Shown here piece after piece: positions 26,212-33,946 of a DNA stretch of 64,000 bases. The DNA lies in contig JAFSDP010000011.1 of the NCBI GenBank assembly GCA_017436185.1, forward strand, positions 79,642-143,641, in the 5' to 3' direction. The position numbers were made by a program, and so were the translations under genes. Position 1 is the stretch's first letter, and each line of letters starts with the position of its first letter. Under the pieces are notes generated by a model. The model ran no database searches. It was given only the letters and a program-made list of their open reading frames with translations, and had not been told where the DNA came from. This DNA comes from Alistipes sp. (GTDB lineage Bacteria > Bacteroidota > Bacteroidia > Bacteroidales > Rikenellaceae).

Positions 26212-27474
26212 ATGGTAACCTCGTTGTTATACATCCTGGTGACGGTTGTCTTTTCGGCCTTCTTCTCGGGTATGGAGATTGCTTTTACGAGCAAAAACCG
26301 CCTGAAGTTGGAGTTGGACCGAAAACAGAATCGCCTCTTCGACTCGATAGCCTCGGTTTTTGAGAGCCATCCGGGTCAGTACATCACGACCATTCTGGTG
26401 GGTAACAACATCGCCCTGGTGCTCTACTCGCTCTATATGTCGGTGGTGCTGCGCAGTCTGTTTGCGCTGGCCGGCTGGGAGGAGTTGGCCGACAACGGGT
26501 CGGTGGCTATCGAGACGGCCGTCTCGACCATTGTCATCATCTTTATGGGCGAATTTATCCCCAAGTCCATCTTTAGAAACAACCCCAACTTCTATTACCG
26601 CACCTTTGCTCCGATCCTGTATCTGCTCTATCTGATACTCTATCCCCTTGCTCGCCTGACGACCCTTTTGTCGCAGGGTCTGCTCTATCTGATGGGCCGC
26701 AAGACCGAGCCGGAGGCGGTGATGCCCCACTTCAACCACGACGATTTGGCGGCCCTGCTCAGTGCAGGCAACGCCGAGCCGCAAAATGAGGCCGAGAACG
26801 AGCTGAAACTCTTCCAGAATGCCCTCGACTTTGCCGACCTGCGGGTGCGGGATTGTATGGTGCCCCGTATCGATGTCGAGGCGGTGGATGTCGCTTCGAC
26901 GATGGAGGAGCTGACCGAACGTTTTGTCGAGTCGAAATACTCGCGACTGTTTGTCTATCAGCACAATATCGACAACATCATCGGCTATGTCAATTCGAAG
27001 AGCCTGTTCAACATTCCGCAGAGTGTCGAAGAGGTGATGATGAAGGTGCATTATGTCCCCGAGACGATGCCCCTGCAGGCGCTGTTGCAGACGATGATCA
27101 AGCACCACGCCAACATTGCCGTCGTTATCGACGAGTTCGGCGGTACGGCCGGTATCGTCTCGATGGAGGATGTGCTGGAGGAGATTTTTGGCGAGATTGA
27201 GGACGAGCACGATGTGGATGACGAGATCGAAAAACAGCTCTCGGAGCACGAATTTGTCCTCTCGTGCCGCCTCGAAGTAGAGTACCTGAACGAGAAGTAT
27301 AACCTTGAAATAGAGGAGAATAAGGAGTATGATACGTTGGCCGGTCTGATCATTTACCACTACGAGGGAATCCCCAAAGCGGGCGAGACCATTCTCATCG
27401 GCAAACTGCAACTTAAGATTCTCCGCACCCACGGCTCGCGCATTGAATTGGCCCGAGTGAAAAAATTAGTCTGA
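26212..27474 (+). CDS. CNNM/CorC-like CBS-domain membrane protein
   Basis: A 420-residue protein. The DUF21/CNNM transmembrane domain holds about 3-4 helices (1-165), followed by a CBS pair (about 205-325; VRDCMVPRIDVEAVD and GTAGIVSMEDVLEEIFGEIEDEHD). A CorC_HlyC domain (about 340-418) closes the protein. Family members are tied to magnesium efflux or sodium-magnesium exchange; the old name hemolysin is misleading. Its ATG immediately follows the lptC stop codon. In Bacteroidota this gene often sits beside lptC. Confidence 0.88.
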   Translation: MVTSLLYILVTVVFSAFFSGMEIAFTSKNRLKLELDRKQNRLFDSIASVFESHPGQYITTILVGNNIALVLYSLYMSVVLRSLFALAGWEELADNGSVAIETAVSTIVIIFMGEFIPKSIFRNNPNFYYRTFAPILYLLYLILYPLARLTTLLSQGLLYLMGRKTEPEAVMPHFNHDDLAALLSAGNAEPQNEAENELKLFQNALDFADLRVRDCMVPRIDVEAVDVASTMEELTERFVESKYSRLFVYQHNIDNIIGYVNSKSLFNIPQSVEEVMMKVHYVPETMPLQALLQTMIKHHANIAVVIDEFGGTAGIVSMEDVLEEIFGEIEDEHDVDDEIEKQLSEHEFVLSCRLEVEYLNEKYNLEIEENKEYDTLAGLIIYHYEGIPKAGETILIGKLQLKILRTHGSRIELARVKKLV

Positions 27475-27503
27475 TAAAAGTGCTCTATTCGGATAAAATT
27501 ACT

Positions 27504-27511
27504 TATCTTTG
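27504..27511 (+). promoter_or_regulatory. -7 promoter box before the PpiD-like gene
   Basis: TATCTTTG matches the Bacteroidota -7 consensus. No TTTG stands at the usual distance upstream, so the promoter may be weak or need an activator. The ATG is at 27551. Confidence 0.4.
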
Positions 27512-27550
27512 GAGGCTAAAATAAGCAACAAAAAATAAATTCAATTTTAT

Positions 27551-29572
27551 ATGGCAAGCTTAAACACACTTCGCACCAAGTATGGCGTCGTACTTTCGAT
27601 TATTATCGGTCTGGCGCTCTTGGCATTTATCCTCTCTCTGAAGACGGAGATGGGTTTCACGGGTAACGATCCGAAGGTTGGCGAAATCGCCGGCGAGAAG
27701 ATCCTTTACTCGGAGTATTGGAATCATTATGAGCAGGTTAAGGCTCAGTCGGGTATTCAGGAGACCGACGAGCAGCAGTCGGCTATGTTGGCACAGGCTA
27801 CGTGGCAGACGCTGATCGCCAAGCACCTCTTCGAGCCCGTATTCGAGCAGATAGGCCTTCGCTTTACCGACGCCGAGCGTCAGGCTATCCTGGCCGGCGA
27901 GCAGTATTCGCAGTCGCTGATGAACGCTTTTGCCGATCCCACGACCGGTGAGTACAACGTTGCCGCTGTAAGCCAGTTCCTGGCCCAGGCCGAGACCAAC
28001 CCCGAGGCCGCCGCCGCTTGGCAGCATCTCGTTGAGCAGCTGGGTCTGGAGAGCAATATGACCAAGTTTATGGGTCTGGTTCGTGGCGGTGTCTATGCCA
28101 ACAAGCTCGACGTAGAGCAGGGCATTGCCGCACAGAACAAGAGCTACTCGGGTAAGGTGGTAACGAAGCGTTACACGGAGGTTCCCGACTCGCTGTTCGA
28201 GGTTTCGTCGTCGGAGATTAAGGCTTACTACAAGGCCAACAAGGAGGCTTTCAAGCAGCTTCCCAACCGATCGGTATCGTACGTCGTATTCGAGGTAACT
28301 CCCACCGAGGAGGATATGGCTGCGCTGGAGCAGACCGTGAAGGGCGTAGGCGAGGAGTTCGCCGTTGCCGAGAACGTACGCAGCTTCGTGCGTGACAACA
28401 GCTACGGTACGGTAGGCGAGAACTTCGTATCGGAGGAGATGCTGCTCGCCGATGAGGCCGAGGCGCTGATGGCCGGCAAGATGTACGGTCCCGTGCTGAA
28501 GAACAACCAGTGGACGATGGCCCGTGTGGCCGAGTCGAAGGTGGCTCCCGACTCGCTCGGTATTCGCCACATCGTACTTCCCTACACCGAGAACGAGCTG
28601 GCTGACAGCCTGATGACGGTGCTCAAGGGTGGTGCCGACTTCGCCGAGGTTGCTGCTCAGTATTCGTTGGCTCAGACCGCTCAGCTGGGTGGTGAGGTAG
28701 GCGTGATGCCCTTCGCTGCCTTCACGGGCGAGTTCGCCGAGGCGCTGGCTACGGCCAAGAAGGGCGACATTGTAAAGGTGGCCGTTGGCGATATGATTCA
28801 GCTGATGCAGGTTTACCGTGCCGATGCCCCCTCGAAGCACGTTAAGGTGGCTACGATTACCTACCCCGTAGAGGCTTCGTCGGCAACCCGCACGGGCATC
28901 TACAGCCAGGCAGGTACCTTCACCGTAAATGCCAAGGAGGGCTTCTCGGAGGCCGCTACGACGGCTGCCATTACCCCCCGTGTAGCTACGCTGATGCAGG
29001 GCGACCGTATGATTCGCGGTTTGGAGGATTCGCGTGAGGTTGCTCGTTGGGCTTATGGTGCCAAGGAGGGCGATATTTCGGAGATCTTCAAGGTGGACGG
29101 CAACTATGTGATTGCTACCGTTACGGCCATTGACAAGGAGGAGTACACCCCCGTTGCCAAGGTGGCTGCACAGATTCGTTCGGAGCTGATGCGTCAGAAG
29201 AAGTATGACTACCTGATGGGTCAGATCAACGGATCGACCATCGAGGAGGTGGCTACGTCGCTGGGCGTTGAGGCTGCCGACTTCTCGGAGGTGGTTTACA
29301 GCTCGTACTTCGTAGCAGGTCCGGGTCTGGAGCCGGGTCTGGTAGGTGCCATTACGACGACCAACGAGACGGGTAAGGTTTCGGCTCCCGTGAAGGGTCT
29401 GAATGGTGTCTATGTATTCCAGGTGGATGCTATCGAGGATAGCGCCGTGCAGACCGCCGAGGCCGAGCAGGTTCGTGCCCAGGCTACGGCTGAGAGCAAC
29501 ATCCAGCAGTTTGCCCTGCAGGCGCTGCAGGAGCAGGCCGGCATCAAGGATGAGCGTGGCCGCTGGTTCTAA
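27551..29572 (+). CDS. PpiD-like periplasmic peptidyl-prolyl isomerase/foldase
   Basis: A 673-residue protein with one N-terminal membrane helix (about 13-30, VVLSIIIGLALLAFILSL), a SurA-N-like helical chaperone part (about 45-220) and a parvulin-like domain (about 335-425; SLGIRHIVLPY, GGADFAEVAAQYSLAQTAQLGGEVG). A long C-terminal region follows. The layout is that of PpiD: inner-membrane anchored and helping outer-membrane proteins fold after export. It is the last gene of the envelope run and is closed by a strong terminator. Confidence 0.85.
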   Translation: MASLNTLRTKYGVVLSIIIGLALLAFILSLKTEMGFTGNDPKVGEIAGEKILYSEYWNHYEQVKAQSGIQETDEQQSAMLAQATWQTLIAKHLFEPVFEQIGLRFTDAERQAILAGEQYSQSLMNAFADPTTGEYNVAAVSQFLAQAETNPEAAAAWQHLVEQLGLESNMTKFMGLVRGGVYANKLDVEQGIAAQNKSYSGKVVTKRYTEVPDSLFEVSSSEIKAYYKANKEAFKQLPNRSVSYVVFEVTPTEEDMAALEQTVKGVGEEFAVAENVRSFVRDNSYGTVGENFVSEEMLLADEAEALMAGKMYGPVLKNNQWTMARVAESKVAPDSLGIRHIVLPYTENELADSLMTVLKGGADFAEVAAQYSLAQTAQLGGEVGVMPFAAFTGEFAEALATAKKGDIVKVAVGDMIQLMQVYRADAPSKHVKVATITYPVEASSATRTGIYSQAGTFTVNAKEGFSEAATTAAITPRVATLMQGDRMIRGLEDSREVARWAYGAKEGDISEIFKVDGNYVIATVTAIDKEEYTPVAKVAAQIRSELMRQKKYDYLMGQINGSTIEEVATSLGVEAADFSEVVYSSYFVAGPGLEPGLVGAITTTNETGKVSAPVKGLNGVYVFQVDAIEDSAVQTAEAEQVRAQATAESNIQQFALQALQEQAGIKDERGRWF

Positions 29573-29594
29573 TCCGCTCCCTAAAAATAACTAA

Positions 29595-29640
29595 CAGAGG
29601 GCCCTTGCACCGGTGGTGTGAGGGCCCTCTGTTGTATTAT
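29595..29640 (+). terminator. Terminator after the PpiD-like gene
   Basis: Arms 29595-29611 and 29615-29631 form a 17-position stem beginning CAGAGGGCCC with two mismatches and a GGT loop, followed by a T-rich tail. Confidence 0.75.
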
Positions 29641-29681
29641 ATTTATATAGGTATCACGGTAAGTTTCCCCAAAATTAGGTA

Positions 29682-29712
29682 TTGGGTAACCGCCCCCGAA
29701 GCTCTATCTTTG
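29682..29712 (+). promoter_or_regulatory. Promoter of the TonB-dependent receptor gene
   Basis: TTG (29682-29684), 20 bases, then TATCTTTG (29705-29712), about 30 bases ahead of the ATG at 29744. Confidence 0.6.
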
Positions 29713-29743
29713 CATCGCAAAATAAGAAATAACAGTGCAAAGT

Positions 29744-32038
29744 ATGAAGAAATTTATTGTGATGATGCTGACCCTTTCGCTCTTCGTTGCGGGCGTTCGG
29801 GCGCAGCAACCGACCGATGCCCACATCTTTGGCGATGTGGTCGATGTTCGCACCAAGGAGCATATTCCCTATGCTACGGTGGTGCTGCTCGGTACGACGA
29901 TTGGTACGACGACCGATGCTACGGGTCACTTTCTGATAAAAAACCTTCCGCTGGGCGACTATACGGTCGAGGTGCGTGCCATCGGCTATACGGTGCAACG
30001 TCAGGAGGTCTGCCTGCACGGCCGTGAGACTGTCGATTTGCGCTTCGAGGTCGAGGAGGAGGTGGTAGCCGTCGATCAGGTGGTGGTCTCGGCCAGCCGC
30101 ACGGAGCGTCTGAAGCGTGAGGCCCCCTCGTTGGTCAGCGTGCTCGATTCCGAGCTGTTTGACCGTGTATCGACCGCCTCGCTGGGTGGAGGTCTGTCGT
30201 ATCAGCCCGGTGTGCGTGTCGAGAATACCTGCCAGAACTGCGGCTTTCCGCAGGTGCGCATCAATGGCTTGGATGGTCGTTATTCGCAGATTTTGGTCGA
30301 TTCGCACCCTCTGTTCTCGGCGCTGACGGGTGTCTATGGTCTGGAACAGATCCCTGCCAATATGATTGAGCGTGTCGAGGTGCTGCGAGGCGGCGGCTCG
30401 GCGCTGTATGGCTCGTCGGCCATCGGCGGTACGATTAACGTCATCACGAAGGAGCCGCTGCGCAGTATGGCCGAGATGGGCCACACGATTACCTCGCTCG
30501 GGTGTAGCGGTTCGTTTGACAATACCACGACGCTCAACGCATCGCTCGTCTCGGATAGCGGCAAAGCGGCCATTGCGGTCTTTGCCCAGAGCCGCACGGC
30601 CGATGGCTACGATGATAACGACGACGGCTTCACGGAGATGCTGGAGCAGAACTCCGAGGCGTTGGGTATGCGTGCCTACTTCCGTACGGGTGCCTATTCG
30701 CGTCTGACGGCGCAGTACCACCGCATCAAGGACTACCGTCGTGGCGGCGATCAGCTCGATGTGCCGCCCCACGAGTCGATGACCTGCGAGCAGGCCGACC
30801 ACACGATTGATGGCGGTAGCTTGTCGTTCGATTGGTCGTCGGCAGATCGCTCGAATCGGGTGAATGCCTATGCCTCGTTCCAAAATACGGCCCGCTCGAG
30901 CTACTACGGTGCCTTTCAGGATCCCGATGCCTATGGCCGCACCCACGATTTGACCGCCTCGGCAGGTCTGCAGTATGTGCACGAGTTTAAGAAGTTGCTG
31001 TTCCTCCCTTCGGAGCTGACCATCGGTACGGAGTACAGCCACAACGATCTGCACGATCAGTCGGTGGGCTACAACATCGACACGAAGCAGGATGTCCATA
31101 TCTATGGCGGCTACTTCCAGAACGAGTGGAAGAACAAGAAGTGGTCGTTCCTGCTGGGTGGTCGTGTCGATAAGCACAACTTGGTGGATGATGTCATCTT
31201 CTCGCCCCGTGTCAATCTGCGTTTTAACCCCAACGAGGATGTGAGCCTGCGCCTGAGCTATGCAGGTGGCTACCGTGCCCCGCAGGCCTACGACGAGGAT
31301 CTGCACATTGCCATCGTAGGTGGTGAGCGTACCCGCATTCGCCTTTCGGAGGATCTGAAGGAGGAGCGATCGGGCTCGTGGAGCGCCTCGGTGGAGTGGC
31401 ACCGAATGTTTGGTAAGGTGGCCGTGAATCTGATTGCCGAGGGCTTCTATACGACCCTGAACGATGTCTTTGCCCTGCGTGAGGTGGGCACGGATAGCGA
31501 CGGTGCCACGATTCAGGAGCGTTACAACGGATCGGGTGCCACAGTGGGCGGCGTCAATCTGGAGGGCCGTGCCGTCTTCACCCGTTGGTTGGAGTTGCAG
31601 GCGGGCTTCACGTGGCAGGAGAGCCGCTACAAGGAGCCGGAGTATTGGAGCGAGGACGAGACGGTTGCCCCCTCGAAGCGGATGTTCCGCACCCCCGACA
31701 CCTATGGTTACTTTACGCTGATGGTCAAGCCCGCCAAGCGATTCGATATCGACCTGTCGGGTAACTATACGGGCCAAATGCTGGTGCAACACTACGCCGG
31801 CTCGGGTACGGATGTCGATGTGGCGGTTGAGACCCCGTCGTTCTTCGATATGAATGTGCGCCTGGCCTATACGTTCAACCTCTATCGAGGTGTGGAGATG
31901 GAGCTGTATGGCGGTATGAAGAATGTGTTTAACGCCTACCAGGACGATTTCGATACCGGTGCCGAGCGAGATTCGGGCTATGTCTATGGTCCGTTGATGC
32001 CTCGCAGTTGGTTCCTTGGTGCCAAGATTCGCTTCTAA
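29744..32038 (+). CDS. TonB-dependent outer-membrane receptor
   Basis: A 764-residue protein from the ATG at 29744; a GTG three codons upstream is less likely. It has a signal peptide ending VRAQ, a carboxypeptidase-D-like domain (about 25-100), a plug domain and a 22-strand-type barrel ending in phenylalanine. The plug contains a CxxC pair (NTCQNCGFPQVRINGLDG) and the GGGSALYGSSAIGGTINVITK signature. The CxxC plug form is frequent in Bacteroidota receptors thought to take up metal complexes, haem or corrinoids, but no riboswitch or Fur box is evident, so the ligand stays open. It is shorter than SusC and has no SusD partner. Confidence 0.9.
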   Translation: MKKFIVMMLTLSLFVAGVRAQQPTDAHIFGDVVDVRTKEHIPYATVVLLGTTIGTTTDATGHFLIKNLPLGDYTVEVRAIGYTVQRQEVCLHGRETVDLRFEVEEEVVAVDQVVVSASRTERLKREAPSLVSVLDSELFDRVSTASLGGGLSYQPGVRVENTCQNCGFPQVRINGLDGRYSQILVDSHPLFSALTGVYGLEQIPANMIERVEVLRGGGSALYGSSAIGGTINVITKEPLRSMAEMGHTITSLGCSGSFDNTTTLNASLVSDSGKAAIAVFAQSRTADGYDDNDDGFTEMLEQNSEALGMRAYFRTGAYSRLTAQYHRIKDYRRGGDQLDVPPHESMTCEQADHTIDGGSLSFDWSSADRSNRVNAYASFQNTARSSYYGAFQDPDAYGRTHDLTASAGLQYVHEFKKLLFLPSELTIGTEYSHNDLHDQSVGYNIDTKQDVHIYGGYFQNEWKNKKWSFLLGGRVDKHNLVDDVIFSPRVNLRFNPNEDVSLRLSYAGGYRAPQAYDEDLHIAIVGGERTRIRLSEDLKEERSGSWSASVEWHRMFGKVAVNLIAEGFYTTLNDVFALREVGTDSDGATIQERYNGSGATVGGVNLEGRAVFTRWLELQAGFTWQESRYKEPEYWSEDETVAPSKRMFRTPDTYGYFTLMVKPAKRFDIDLSGNYTGQMLVQHYAGSGTDVDVAVETPSFFDMNVRLAYTFNLYRGVEMELYGGMKNVFNAYQDDFDTGAERDSGYVYGPLMPRSWFLGAKIRF

Positions 32039-32039
32039 A

Positions 32040-32161
32040 AGAACGGGTATAATAAGGCTCTTTTGTCGTTATACTTGCCATCGAAATCCTCATTTACAAT
32101 CAGTAAACTGCGGTTTCTCGGGCTGCGTATGCCTAAAAATAGCACTTATTATACCCGTTCT
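32040..32161. repeat. Perfect 17-bp inverted repeat flanking 88 bases
   Basis: AGAACGGGTATAATAAG (32040-32056) and CTTATTATACCCGTTCT (32145-32161) are perfect inverse copies. The 88 bases between hold a small TTTAC/GTAAA hairpin and no gene. It lies two bases after the receptor stop codon and before a bidirectional terminator. A MITE-like element, an invertible segment or a long-range RNA stem are all possible. Confidence 0.7.
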
Positions 32162-32185
32162 CCCTGGTGGGGTAGGGCCACAAAA

Positions 32186-32217
32186 AAAGGCATCCGAAAT
32201 GGATGCCTTTAATTTTT
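32186..32217. terminator. Bidirectional terminator between the receptor gene and rpsT
   Basis: AAAGGCATCC (32186-32195) and GGATGCCTTT (32201-32210) form a 10-bp stem with a GAAAT loop. T-rich tails follow on both strands: TTTAATTTTT on plus, seven T on minus. It fits the convergent genes on either side. Confidence 0.85.
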
Positions 32218-32229
32218 GGTCGTAACCGA

Positions 32230-32481
32230 TTAGAGCGAGTTTACGTGCAACTGAATAGCGCTCTTCAGGTTGCCTGCCTTGTTCTTGTGGATGATGTTGA
32301 GCTTAGCAATCTTATCCAACAGCTTGGTTACCGTGGGGAGCAGCTTTGCAGCAGCCTCCTTGTCGGTGGTGTTACGCAGGGCCTTAACGGCGTTACGGGT
32401 CGTCTTGTGGAACAGACGGTTGTGTGCGCGCTTCGTAGCGGTCTGGCGAATGCGCTTCTTCGAAGACTTATGGTTTGCCAT
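32230..32481 (-). CDS. rpsT: 30S ribosomal protein S20
   Basis: An 83-residue, very basic helical protein with the S20 signature: start MANHKSSKKRIRQTATKRAHN, then KTTRNAVKAL and the late IHKNKAGNLKSAIQLHVNSL. It binds the 5' domain of 16S rRNA early in 30S assembly. It is on the minus strand downstream of tRNA-Glu, with about 310 bases between them. No consensus promoter is seen directly upstream, so it may be read through from the tRNA promoter. Confidence 0.97.
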   Translation of the reverse strand: MANHKSSKKRIRQTATKRAHNRLFHKTTRNAVKALRNTTDKEAAAKLLPTVTKLLDKIAKLNIIHKNKAGNLKSAIQLHVNSL

Positions 32482-32497
32482 AATCTAAATAATGTTT

Positions 32498-32798
32498 TTA
32501 TTTTTTAATTTTTTGTGTTTGCTTGTTTTGCGAGGTTTTTTCGGCAACACGCTTGGGCGTTCCTCTTGGTTGCTTTTGTTTGACGGCCTTGACCGTTTTT
32601 GGATAGGTCGTGCGACCCGCTCCTAAAAAAGTTTGTTCACCCGTAGCGACCTTGAAAAACTACCCCTTAAAATTTAGCCCTTCAACAGACGGAGACTTAA
32701 CATTCCCCCCCCTGCTTCAACAGTAAGACATTCAGCCCCCTGCTTTCGGCGTAACTCTTTACGGCGCAGCCCTTTTCGGCCCCTTCGTTGTAGCCCAT
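32498..32798 (-). pseudogene. Stretch between tRNA-Glu and rpsT: broken open frames, possible decayed gene
   Basis: A minus-strand frame opens at ATG 32798, inside the tRNA acceptor stem, and reads MGYNEGAEKGCAVKSYAESR and 13 more residues to a TAA at 32697. At a run of eight G (32704-32711) a shift of one base would carry it on as NVKSPSVEGLNFKG to a TAG at 32660. The same frame then stays open for 53 codons (FFKVATGEQTFLGAGRTTYP onward) to 32498. Imperfect repeats of about 30 bases (GAAGCAGGGGG..., GTTGAAGGG...) lie in the middle. It may be a decayed small gene or a structured RNA whose frames are chance; no consensus promoter is seen inside. Confidence 0.22.
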
Positions 32799-32862
32799 AG
32801 GAGAGTCGAACTCCTCTTTCAAGAATGAAAATCTTGCGTCCTAACCGATAGACGAATGGGCC
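32791..32862 (-). tRNA. tRNA-Glu (TTC)
   Basis: 72 bases fold as a cloverleaf on the minus strand. The acceptor is GGCCCAT with ATGGGCT (terminal G-T pair) and the anticodon stem is CAAGA/TCTTG around TTTTCAT with anticodon TTC. The T stem AGGAG/CTCCT is perfect. The discriminator is A and CCA is not encoded. Confidence 0.97.
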
Positions 32863-32904
32863 TTACCGCTATTGAGCGCACGATAATGCGCTGGTTTAGC
32901 GGTG

Positions 32905-32935
32905 CAAAGGTAAACAAAAAAAGGATTTTGACAAA
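32905..32935 (-). promoter_or_regulatory. Promoter of tRNA-Glu
   Basis: Minus-strand TTG (32932-32934, in a T-run), 19 bases, then TACCTTTG (32905-32912). It is back to back with the TIR gene promoter, and the two -33 regions occupy the same bases. Confidence 0.7.
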
Positions 32936-32954
32936 AAAAATCGGTTTTTTTCTC

Positions 32955-32962
32955 TAACTTTG
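32955..32962 (+). promoter_or_regulatory. -7 promoter box of the first TIR gene
   Basis: TAACTTTG matches the -7 consensus, 21 bases ahead of the ATG. The nearest TTTG upstream ends 24 bases away, longer than the usual 19-20. Confidence 0.45.
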
Positions 32963-32983
32963 TGTCAGTTAACGAATATAACG

Positions 32984-33910
32984 ATGAGTGCGACCAAACA
33001 ATACGATGTCTTTATCAGCTATGCCCGCAAGGATATGAAGGCGGCCGACAGCCTCTGCCGAGCGCTGGACGAGGCGGGAGTGAGTTATTGGATTGACCGT
33101 GAGATTCACGGATCTGCTAATTTTTTGACCGAGATCACTCGCTATATAAAGGCTTGCAATGTGGTGCTTTTTATTGCTTCGGAAAACTCTGCAAAATCGG
33201 AATGGACCCAGAAAGAGATTCTGTTTGCACTCAAGCATCAGAAAAAGATAATGCCTTATCGTATCGGTACGTTTCAATTTGAAGAGAACGATGAGTTGGA
33301 TTTAGTCTTCACGAACGTACAATGGAAGGATAGTGAGGCTGAAGTGGTGGCGTCGTTGAGGAAATTAGATCAGCTGTCGGAAAAACAGGAGGAGCAACAC
33401 CACCAACGAGTTCCAACAGGCCAAACTATGCACTATAAGGTTGGTGATTACTACGACGACGGAACTAAACAGGGGGTAGTCTTTGAGGTGGAAGAGTCGG
33501 GCCGTCACGGTAAAATTGTGAGCTTGAGAAGGTCCGTTGAGACATATATGTGGTGTGTTGCGGAGCTATCTGCTCACGGTTGGTATGGCAATCGCCATAA
33601 TGGCGCAGACAACCAACTTGCTGTTCAGCGGTGTGTGGGTTGGCAAGAAAAATTCCCGGCTTTTGCTTGGTGCGCTGCGCAAGGCCCTGGCTGGTACATC
33701 CCCTCCATTGAAGAGTTAAGAACGTTGTATCGCAATCAGTTGGTTGTTGAGACTGCTCTACAAGAGCTGGATGCAGATGAATTGGATTTATGTTGGTCTT
33801 CAACCGGTGCGGGAGAGTCAAAAGCCTACGCAATAAGTATGTATGATGGTGAGGTTACGGCCTACGACAAAACGGATTACGACTTTGTGAGACCCGTAGC
33901 GACTTTTTAA
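32984..33910 (+). CDS. TIR-domain protein with C-terminal DUF1566-like domain (soluble form)
   Basis: A 308-residue protein starting at MSATKQYDVFISYARKD; the earlier in-frame ATG would fall on the promoter. The TIR domain spans about 4-135, with the YDVFISYARKD first strand, the SYWIDRE loop and the SENSAKSEWTQKEI motif. E78 stands at the position of the NAD-hydrolase glutamate of catalytic TIR domains. Residues 150-308 form a DUF1566/Lcl-like domain (KVGDYYDDGTKQGVVFEV, GWYIPSIEELRTLY, CWSSTG, VRPVATF). No membrane helix joins the halves. The next gene is a diverged copy. A role in immunity or NAD signalling is inferred from the TIR domain alone. Confidence 0.88.
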   Translation: MSATKQYDVFISYARKDMKAADSLCRALDEAGVSYWIDREIHGSANFLTEITRYIKACNVVLFIASENSAKSEWTQKEILFALKHQKKIMPYRIGTFQFEENDELDLVFTNVQWKDSEAEVVASLRKLDQLSEKQEEQHHQRVPTGQTMHYKVGDYYDDGTKQGVVFEVEESGRHGKIVSLRRSVETYMWCVAELSAHGWYGNRHNGADNQLAVQRCVGWQEKFPAFAWCAAQGPGWYIPSIEELRTLYRNQLVVETALQELDADELDLCWSSTGAGESKAYAISMYDGEVTAYDKTDYDFVRPVATF

Positions 33911-33924
33911 TGTACGAATCTCTT

Positions 33925-33932
33925 TAACTTTA
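33925..33932 (+). promoter_or_regulatory. -7-like box before the second TIR gene
   Basis: TAACTTTA differs from the consensus at one base and stands 14 bases ahead of the ATG. The surrounding sequence resembles that ahead of the first TIR gene, so the control region was probably duplicated with the gene. Confidence 0.35.
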
Positions 33933-33946
33933 CAGCAGTAGTAACG

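Noticed and set aside
29675..31792. A 705-codon open frame opposite the TonB receptor gene
   Set aside because: Low-complexity composition typical of antisense frames in GC-biased genes; the plus-strand frame has signal peptide, plug and barrel features.
32040..32161. Invertible promoter
   Set aside because: Neither orientation of the 88-base segment contains a TTTG-19-TAnnTTTG promoter, and the flanking genes converge, so a promoter switch would drive nothing obvious. Kept only as an unexplained inverted repeat.
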